A stretch of DNA of 64,000 bases from Pseudomonas promysalinigenes (lineage in GTDB: Bacteria; Pseudomonadota; Gammaproteobacteria; Pseudomonadales; Pseudomonadaceae): the NCBI RefSeq assembly GCF_014269025.2, contig NZ_CP077094.1, positions 2,852,001-2,916,000 of the forward strand. Reading direction: 5' to 3'. Under the pieces are notes generated by a model, which was not told where the DNA came from, searched no databases, and saw nothing but the letters and a program-made list of their open reading frames with translations. The position numbers and the translations under genes were made by a program. Of the stretch, positions 58,077 to 64,000 are shown in pieces. Within the stretch, counting starts at the first letter, position 1; each line of letters starts with the position of its first letter.

Positions 58077-59053
58077 GCAGGTCGAAGAAGCCCTGAGCGT
58101 CACCTTGATTGACCCATAGCACATTGGCTGGCTGGTTAAGTACGCCGTACCAGTCGGCAACCGTCTGGCCGAACGTCGGGCCTTCCCGGCTATCGATGCT
58201 CATATGAATGCGCCTGCCGCTGAACAACTCAGGTTTGAGCAGGTAAGCGATGACGCTGGCGTCGTGCACCGGCCCACCAGGCATCCCGTATACATCCATG
58301 TCGTGCTTGATATAAGCCAGAAGAATGTCGACTACCTGCTTGCTGACGGAGTTATTGACAGCTGCCAGTTGCTTGAGCCGGGCCTCGCTGGTGATGATCT
58401 TGTGGGTGACATCCAGCGGCAGATAGGTAATTTGCACACCGCTGGCCAACACCACTTGCGCAGCATGCGGGTCGGCATAGAGATTGAACTCAGCCACAGG
58501 CGTGATGTTGCCACCGTTGAAATGCGCGCCGCCCATGACCACCACCTCCTTGATGCCGGTGACAATCTGCGGTTGCTGAATGAGCGCCAGCGCAAGGTTG
58601 GTCTGAGGGCCGAGCATGGCCAAGGTGATGCTGTGAGGCTTGGCATTACCTAAGGTGTCGATCAGGTACTGCACGGCATTTCCTTCGGCCAGGGGCTTTT
58701 TCGGCTCGTGCACCTGCACACCAGTCAGGCCTTCTTCACCATGCACATCGGCGGCGTAGATTGGCGCGCACCAGCGGCCGGCCCGCTCCGGCGTAGATCG
58801 GAATGTCTTCACGGCCAGCCCACTCACGCGCCAAGCGGGCGTTGCGCGAGGTCTTGTCCAGGCGCACATTGCCGGCAACGGTGGTAATCGCGCGGATGTT
58901 GAATGCTTCGGGAGAAGCCATTGCCAGGAACAGTGCAACCACATCGTCGGCGCCAGGGTCGGTGTCGATGATCAGGTCACGGGCAGCGGCCTGAAGGTGG
59001 GTAGTGGCGACTGCAGCCATAAGGGTGAGCCCTGTTAACAAAGGTTTGAGCAT
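58048..59053 (-). pseudogene. Inosine/uridine-preferring nucleoside hydrolase, frameshifted
   Basis: A nucleoside N-ribohydrolase with a signal peptide (LTGLTLMAAVATTHLQA), so the native enzyme would be periplasmic. The N-terminal part in one frame (59053 to about 58765) has the metal-binding DTDPGADDVVALFLA. The rest (from about 58770 to 58048) is in another frame, starting APIYAADVHGEEGLTG and including MLGPQTNLALAL and PGGPVHDASVIAYLL. Restoring one CG to the GCGCGC run at 58763-58771 would rejoin them as PLVRAPIYAADVHG, about 335 residues. Either a real frameshift or a sequencing error. It ends the ribose operon. Confidence 0.85.
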
Positions 59054-59137
59054 AAGGCACTCCTGTTGCCGTCAACATCATCGCAGAGCACCGCGTATCG
59101 CTTGAAGGATCCACAGCGCAGGTAAATTTTCAGTTGT

Positions 59138-59536
59138 TCAGAACGTGACGCCGGCTATCAATGCGATGTTGCTGTACGGTTGGCATTCACCCGTGCGCAC
59201 CACAGCCCGCGCGTTACGTGTGAGCACTTTGAAGGCGTCATGGCTTAGCCATTCACGCTTGCCCAACTTGCCCTTCAGGCGCTCGATTTCTACCAAAGCC
59301 GGCGGCACCACCGTCTGCATCTCCTCAGCCAGCACGTGGCGCTCCACCTGCAATTCGCTTAAGACAGCGCGCAGAACGCTGGCAAAATCCGGCATCCCCG
59401 TGGTCACTGCCAAATCGATCAGTTCTACGCCTGGCGGCACTGGCAACCCGGCATCGCCGATCACCAGAATATCGCCATGCCCCATGCCGGCGATGGTCCG
59501 CGACAGCGCAATGTTCAAGAGCGTGGTCTTTTTCAT
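59138..59536 (-). CDS. rbsD: D-ribose pyranase
   Basis: A 132-residue RbsD interconverting beta-pyranose and beta-furanose forms of D-ribose. The catalytic His is in [20 protein letters not shown]; the C-terminal [15 protein letters not shown] is typical. Start overlaps the rbsK stop in ATGA, showing translational coupling in the rbs operon. Confidence 0.95.
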   Translation of the reverse strand: MKKTTLLNIALSRTIAGMGHGDILVIGDAGLPVPPGVELIDLAVTTGMPDFASVLRAVLSELQVERHVLAEEMQTVVPPALVEIERLKGKLGKREWLSHDAFKVLTRNARAVVRTGECQPYSNIALIAGVTF

Positions 59537-60441
59537 GGGGCCAGCTCCACCAGATAAGGAATGGACGGCTGGGCACCGGCACGGGTGACCGACAATGCGG
59601 CCGCGCGCTGACCGAAGGCGATGGCTTCGCCCTCCTCTTGGCCTTGCACCAACGCTGCGGCGAAACCGCCTATGAAGGTATCGCCAGCCGCCGTGGTGTC
59701 CAGCGGCTGCACAACGGGCGCCGGGAAATGCTGGCTGCCCTCACGGCTGACCAACAAGGCGCCTTGCGCACCAAGGGTGACGATCACCTTGCCAGCGCCC
59801 AATTGCAGCAAACGCTCGCCTGCGCGCCGGGCACTGTCCAAGTCATTGACCGGCATCGCCGTCAGCGCTTGTGCTTCACTTTCATTGGGCGTCAGATAGT
59901 CGATATTGGCGAACCAGTGCGCCGGCAAGGGCCCAACGGCAGGTGCCGGATTGAGGATGACCCGCTTACCCAGCGAGCGCGCCCTGGCAAGTGTCCAGGC
60001 CACGGTTTCAGGCGGCACTTCAAGTTGGCAGATGATCACCTCGGCGGCCTGCAGCAGGGCATCGCAGCGCTGCACCGCCTCAGGCGACAGCAACCCGTTG
60101 GCTCCTGGAACGATGACGATGCAGTTCTGGCTTGCGGCGTCGACAGTAATCAACGCAACCCCGCTGGACACGCCAGGGCACACGCTAACCCCCTGGCAGT
60201 CCACACCCTCTGCCTCCAAAGCTTGGCGCAGCTGCAGCCCGTAAGGATCGTCGCCAATATTACCTACCATAGCCACGCCGGCCCCCAGGCGCGCGGCCGC
60301 CACAGCCTGGTTGGCACCTTTACCACCCGGCACCGTGCAAAAGCTATCGCCGGCCAGGGTTTCACCCGCCCGGGGCAGCCGCGGGGCGCGGGCCACCAGG
60401 TCCATATTGAGGCTGCCGACCACCACTACCTTGGCATTCAT
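59533..60441 (-). CDS. rbsK: Ribokinase
   Basis: A 302-residue PfkB-family kinase phosphorylating ribose to ribose 5-phosphate. [20 protein letters not shown] is PfkB signature 1 region; [16 protein letters not shown] binds substrate; [17 protein letters not shown] carries the catalytic Asp and anion hole. It is 11 bp after rbsR and overlaps rbsD. Confidence 0.96.
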   Translation of the reverse strand: MNAKVVVVGSLNMDLVARAPRLPRAGETLAGDSFCTVPGGKGANQAVAAARLGAGVAMVGNIGDDPYGLQLRQALEAEGVDCQGVSVCPGVSSGVALITVDAASQNCIVIVPGANGLLSPEAVQRCDALLQAAEVIICQLEVPPETVAWTLARARSLGKRVILNPAPAVGPLPAHWFANIDYLTPNESEAQALTAMPVNDLDSARRAGERLLQLGAGKVIVTLGAQGALLVSREGSQHFPAPVVQPLDTTAAGDTFIGGFAAALVQGQEEGEAIAFGQRAAALSVTRAGAQPSIPYLVELAP

Positions 60442-60452
60442 CTAGCAATTCC

Positions 60453-61475
60453 TTAGCGGTAATCGTTGAACAGGTCCGGGCGCGGCCCGGTAGACTCACG
60501 CAGCACGATGCGCGGCGCGACAATCCGCTGGCAAGGCGCATCACGACCTTGCGTGATTATCCGCGACAGCAGCAGAGCCGCAGCACTTTCACCCAGCTCG
60601 CGGATCGATTGGCCGACGGTGGTCAGCGGCGGATACACGTAACGGCTCAGCTCGATATCGTCGAAGCCGATGACCGACAGCTCACCGGGGACGTTGATGT
60701 TGCGCTCGGCGGCGGCGCGCAGCACGCCGACGCCGATCATGTCGTTGCCGGCAAAAATCGCCGTCGGCCGCTCGCCGTCGAGCAATTGCGTAGCGGCGGC
60801 ATGGCCACCGGGGCTGGTGAAATCACAATGCAACACCCTCCCCGCCTCTACCGGGGCCTGGGCTTGCGCCATCGCTCGACGAAAACCGCTCAGACGCAAC
60901 TGGGTAACGCCCGTCTGCGCAGGGCCGCCAATGTAGGCGATATCACGATGGCCCAGCTCTAGTAGATGGGATGTCGCCAAATAGGCGCCCAGCTCGTGGT
61001 CGATGCGCACCATGTCTGCATCCACGCCCTCAAGCTCACGGTCGACGATCACCATTGGTGTGCGCACGCCTGCCAGGCTCTGCAACAGGTCGGCATCCTC
61101 CCCGACCGAAGCCACCACTAGCCCATCGATGCGTTTTTCCAGCAATACGCGAAGGTAATTGCGCTGCTTCTGCGGGTTGTCATCGGAATTGCACAGGATC
61201 ACGCAGTAACCATTGCGCTCGCAGGCATCCTCGATGCCCCGGGCCAGCTCGGCGAAGTACGGGTTGACGCTGCTGGGTACAAGTAGACCGATAGTGGCAG
61301 TACTGCGGGCCTTGAGCGAGCGAGCCACGGCGCTGGGCACATAGTCGAGCTCGCTGATGGCCGCCTCGACCTTGAGCCGTACTTGTTCGCTGACCGGGCG
61401 GGTTTTGTTGAGTACATGAGACACCGTGGTGTAGGAAATGCCCGCAAGGGCCGCGACGTCTTTGATAGTTGCCAT
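60453..61475 (-). CDS. rbsR: LacI-family ribose operon repressor
   Basis: A 340-residue LacI/GalR repressor: helix-turn-helix MATIKDVAALAGISYTTVSH, hinge VPSAVARSLKARST, and a ribose-binding-like effector domain (IGLLVPSSVNPYFAELARGI). ATG 61475 is the natural start; the upstream open frame is out of family. It lies inside the rbs operon between rbsC and rbsK, four bases after rbsC, an arrangement usual in P. putida. Confidence 0.94.
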   Translation of the reverse strand: MATIKDVAALAGISYTTVSHVLNKTRPVSEQVRLKVEAAISELDYVPSAVARSLKARSTATIGLLVPSSVNPYFAELARGIEDACERNGYCVILCNSDDNPQKQRNYLRVLLEKRIDGLVVASVGEDADLLQSLAGVRTPMVIVDRELEGVDADMVRIDHELGAYLATSHLLELGHRDIAYIGGPAQTGVTQLRLSGFRRAMAQAQAPVEAGRVLHCDFTSPGGHAAATQLLDGERPTAIFAGNDMIGVGVLRAAAERNINVPGELSVIGFDDIELSRYVYPPLTTVGQSIRELGESAAALLLSRIITQGRDAPCQRIVAPRIVLRESTGPRPDLFNDYR

Positions 61476-61479
61476 GTTG

Positions 61480-62475
61480 TCAGTTCCGCCGACCTGCTCG
61501 CCGGCTACGATAAGTGTCGAGCACCACGGCGATGACGATGACCGCCCCGGTGATGATGCGCTTAGTGGGCTCCGAAGCGCCAATCTGCGCCAATCCTGCG
61601 GCCAGCACGGATATGATCAGCACCCCGAAGAAGGTGCTGACTACCGAGCCACGCCCGCCCATCAGGCTTGTACCACCGATCACCACGGCGGCGATCACCT
61701 GCAGCTCCATACCAGAGCCGGCATTCGGATCGGCTGCCTCCAGCCGCGAAATCTGGAACAGTGCAGCGAGCCCGGCAAGCAGGCCCATCAAGGCAAACAC
61801 CAGCACCTTATAGGGCCGCGGATCGATGCCAGCCAGACGCACGGCCTCCTCGTTGGTACCTATACCGATCAGGTAACGACCGAACACAGTGCGGGTCAAC
61901 ACCAACTGGGCCAGCACAATCACCAGCAAGGCGATGACGAATGCGGGCGAGATGCCAAAGGCCAGTGGATTGGAAAACCAGGCATAGGCATCGCCGATAT
62001 AGGCGGTGCGCGAATCGGTGAATTGATACGCCAGGCCACGGGCCATTTCCAGCACACCTAGCGATACGATGAACGAAGGAATGCGCCAGGCAACCGTGAC
62101 GGCTCCAGTGATACTCCCAGCCATGGCGGCGACCGCCATGCCGAGCAAGGCCGCGGGCAGCAAGCCCCAGCCCCAGCCCAGGATCGCTACGCTGACGGTG
62201 GATGCCGCCAGGGCCAGCACCGAACCGACCGACAGATCGATACCGCCGATGATGAGCACGAAGGTCATGCCCACGGCCAGCACCATCAGGTCGGGAATCT
62301 GATTGGCCAAGGTGCTGAACGTGGCGTATGACCAGAAGTGGCTACTCAGGAACGAGAACAGCACGATCATCGCCAGCAAGGCGCCGGCCAGGCCCAGATA
62401 GGTGCCCAGGCCGAAGTAACTACCGCTGCGGCGCACAGATGCGCCTCTTGGAGAGTCGAGGGGTGTGGTTTTCAT
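61480..62475 (-). CDS. rbsC: Ribose ABC transporter permease
   Basis: A 331-residue inner-membrane permease of the sugar ABC family with about ten hydrophobic segments: GMTFVLIIGGIDLSVGSVLA, TNEEAVRLAGIDPRPYKVLV (EAA-like loop) and GGTSLMGGRGSVVSTFFGVL. It starts inside the rbsA stop (ATGA overlap) and pairs with RbsA and a binding protein expected beyond the window. Confidence 0.94.
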   Translation of the reverse strand: MKTTPLDSPRGASVRRSGSYFGLGTYLGLAGALLAMIVLFSFLSSHFWSYATFSTLANQIPDLMVLAVGMTFVLIIGGIDLSVGSVLALAASTVSVAILGWGWGLLPAALLGMAVAAMAGSITGAVTVAWRIPSFIVSLGVLEMARGLAYQFTDSRTAYIGDAYAWFSNPLAFGISPAFVIALLVIVLAQLVLTRTVFGRYLIGIGTNEEAVRLAGIDPRPYKVLVFALMGLLAGLAALFQISRLEAADPNAGSGMELQVIAAVVIGGTSLMGGRGSVVSTFFGVLIISVLAAGLAQIGASEPTKRIITGAVIVIAVVLDTYRSRRAGRRN

Positions 62476-64000
62476 GCATCCATCCTGGGCGCTGCTTCGT
62501 GCAGCAGGGCATCGCGTTTTTGATAGCCGGCAAAGGCGGCGGCCAGAAGCTGGTCTTGGCTCCAGTGTTCGCGGTCGAAGGTATCAATCAGGCGGCCAGC
62601 GCTGAGCACGGCAATGCGATCGCAAATCAGCATGAGCTCGCGCAGGTCGCTGGACACCACCATCAGGGCCTTACCCTGGCGCGCCAGCTCGGCCAGCAGG
62701 CCGTATATGTCGAATTTGGCGCCGACGTCGATGCCTCGGGTAGGTTCATCGAACAGCAGCACCTGGCAATCGCGTTCCAGCCAGCGGCCGATCACCACCT
62801 TCTGCTGATTGCCGCCAGACAATTCACCGACCACCTGAGCAGGCCCGGCGCTACGGATGCGCATGGCGCTGATCTGGCGCTCGGCCAAGCTGTACTCCGC
62901 GCCACGGTCGAGCACGCCGGCACGGGATACGGCCGGTAAGTTACCCAGGGCGATGTTGGCACTGATCGATTGAGTCAGCAGCAAGCCCTCACCTTTGCGG
63001 TCTTCGGTAATCAGCGCAATGCCCGCCTTCACGGCAGCCTTGGGCGAGTCGATGGTGACCGTTGCCAACGGCTGGCCAATCGCAATGCTACCGCTGTCGG
63101 CGCGGTCTGCGCCGTATATCAACCGCAACAACTCAGTACGCCCGGCCCCGATCAAGCCACATACGCCGAAGATTTCCCCAGCCCGCACCTGTAACGAAAC
63201 ATCGCGCACCTTGTCGCCCCGGCACAGCTTGTCAACTTTAAGCAATGGCGCGCCGAGCGTGCGCCGACCCAAGTCGATATGCTCGCCAATTTCACGGCCT
63301 ACCATCAGGTTGACAAGCTCGGTGCTGGTATAGCGTTGGATGGGCTCATCACACACCAATTGGCCGTCACGCAGCACCACAATTCGCTGAGCTACACGCT
63401 GTAACTCCTCCAGCCGATGGGAGATGTAAACGATCGCCACACCGCGCTCGCGCAAACGCTGGATTTGGCCGAACAGCAGCTCCACCTCGCGAGCGGTGAG
63501 CATTGCCGTGGGTTCGTCGAAGATCAACACCCGGCAATCACCGATCAAGTTTCGAGCGATCTCGACCATCTGCTGATGGCCGATACCTAGCTCGCCTACC
63601 GGTGTGTCCGGGTCGATCGCATCCAGGCCGACCTGGGCCATGGCAGCCGTGGCCAGCTGGCGCAGGCGCTTGTGGCTGATCCAGCCAAAGCGGCTAGGCA
63701 GGTTGTCGAGAAATAGATTTTCCGCCACGGTCAGGGTCGGCAGGAGGTTCAGCTCCTGCATCACCATGCGCACACCCAGGCTTTCAGCATCGCTGCGGCT
63801 GCCCGGTGCATAGGCTCGGCCAAGATAGGTGATATGGCCTGTAGTGGGTGCTTCCAGGCCACAGATAAGCTTGGACAAGGTGCTCTTGCCTGCCCCGTTC
63901 TCGCCGGTAAGTGCCAGCACTTCGCCGGCGCGCAAGGACAGGCTCACGTAGGTAAGCACCGGCTGCGCGTAGCTTTTACCCAACCCGCTGGCGGCAAGTA
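62472..64000 (-). CDS. rbsA: Ribose ABC transporter ATP-binding protein, 5' end outside window
   Basis: Duplicated sugar-type ABC ATPase, at least 509 codons in the window and open to the right edge. First half: Walker A GENGAGKST, signature LGIGHQQMVEIARNL, Walker B VLIFDEPTAML. Second half: degenerate Walker A region GLIGAGRTELLR, then LSGGNQQKVVIGRWL and VLLFDEPTRGIDVGAK. Only a few N-terminal residues are missing. Cotranscribed with rbsC and the genes that follow it. Confidence 0.94.
   Translation of the reverse strand, partial: LAASGLGKSYAQPVLTYVSLSLRAGEVLALTGENGAGKSTLSKLICGLEAPTTGHITYLGRAYAPGSRSDAESLGVRMVMQELNLLPTLTVAENLFLDNLPSRFGWISHKRLRQLATAAMAQVGLDAIDPDTPVGELGIGHQQMVEIARNLIGDCRVLIFDEPTAMLTAREVELLFGQIQRLRERGVAIVYISHRLEELQRVAQRIVVLRDGQLVCDEPIQRYTSTELVNLMVGREIGEHIDLGRRTLGAPLLKVDKLCRGDKVRDVSLQVRAGEIFGVCGLIGAGRTELLRLIYGADRADSGSIAIGQPLATVTIDSPKAAVKAGIALITEDRKGEGLLLTQSISANIALGNLPAVSRAGVLDRGAEYSLAERQISAMRIRSAGPAQVVGELSGGNQQKVVIGRWLERDCQVLLFDEPTRGIDVGAKFDIYGLLAELARQGKALMVVSSDLRELMLICDRIAVLSAGRLIDTFDREHWSQDQLLAAAFAGYQKRDALLHEAAPRMDA

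Overview
The window looks like a chromosomal stretch of a Pseudomonas putida-group bacterium. From memory of that group, the order thrS-infC-rpmI-rplT-pheS-pheT-ihfA-merR-like-tRNA-Pro, the rbsACRKD cluster next to a nucleoside hydrolase, the aromatic amino acid decarboxylase with a LysR gene, and repeated GC-rich REP-type hairpins all fit it. Genes are GC-rich with strong third-position bias, which produces long antisense shadow frames opposite thrS, pheT and pheS. No plasmid or phage backbone is present. The only clear mobile DNA is a short relic at a tRNA-Pro gene.

Layout. 1-10 kb: partial PLP decarboxylase and LysR regulator, a YebC/YeeN-type protein, a DHA1 drug/sugar efflux MFS divergent from a LysR gene, a D-2-hydroxyacid dehydrogenase, an FNT channel, a cytosolic-type 5'-nucleotidase, a small lipoprotein and an SDR. 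10-14 kb: a two-domain ABC permease with its ATPase, and a beta-class GST. 14-22 kb: a sugar-acid-type catabolic cluster (IclR regulator, SMP-30 lactonase, two related ACS-type MFS carriers, an RraA-family enzyme with a third MFS, a second D-2-hydroxyacid dehydrogenase). Both divergent intergenic regions of this cluster carry a similar KdgR/IclR-like palindrome. 22-34 kb: glutaminase, GNAT, lipoprotein hydrolase, a DUF3455-ECF sigma-RskA anti-sigma group, an SDR with a non-standard active site, an EamA exporter divergent from a MocR regulator with a 36-bp inverted repeat, a zinc-ribbon protein, a ProQ/FinO protein, an AAA ATPase and an InaA-like kinase.

34-46 kb: a DNA-damage module in which umuDC-like rulAB and an SRAP (YedK/HMCES) gene diverge from one perfect LexA box; a homocysteine S-methyltransferase divergent from an amino-acid ABC transporter with a MetR-like box between them; and an operon of a pseudo-receiver HDOD protein and a PAS-GGDEF-EAL protein. 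46.0-48.7 kb: a relic island bounded by a 45-bp repeat of the 3' end of tRNA-Pro(GGG), holding a GNAT gene, a truncated and probably inactive IS3 transposase, and the C-terminal half of a tyrosine integrase.

48.8-56.2 kb: the translation operon thrS to merR-like, all on the minus strand. infC is best read from an AUU start, and a terminator-like hairpin lies between rplT and pheS. 56.2-64 kb: small secreted proteins, a cold-shock protein, an I78-type inhibitor, then the ribose/nucleoside operon rbsA-rbsC-rbsR-rbsK-rbsD-nucleoside hydrolase (read right to left). The last gene is frameshifted, apparently by loss of one CG dinucleotide.
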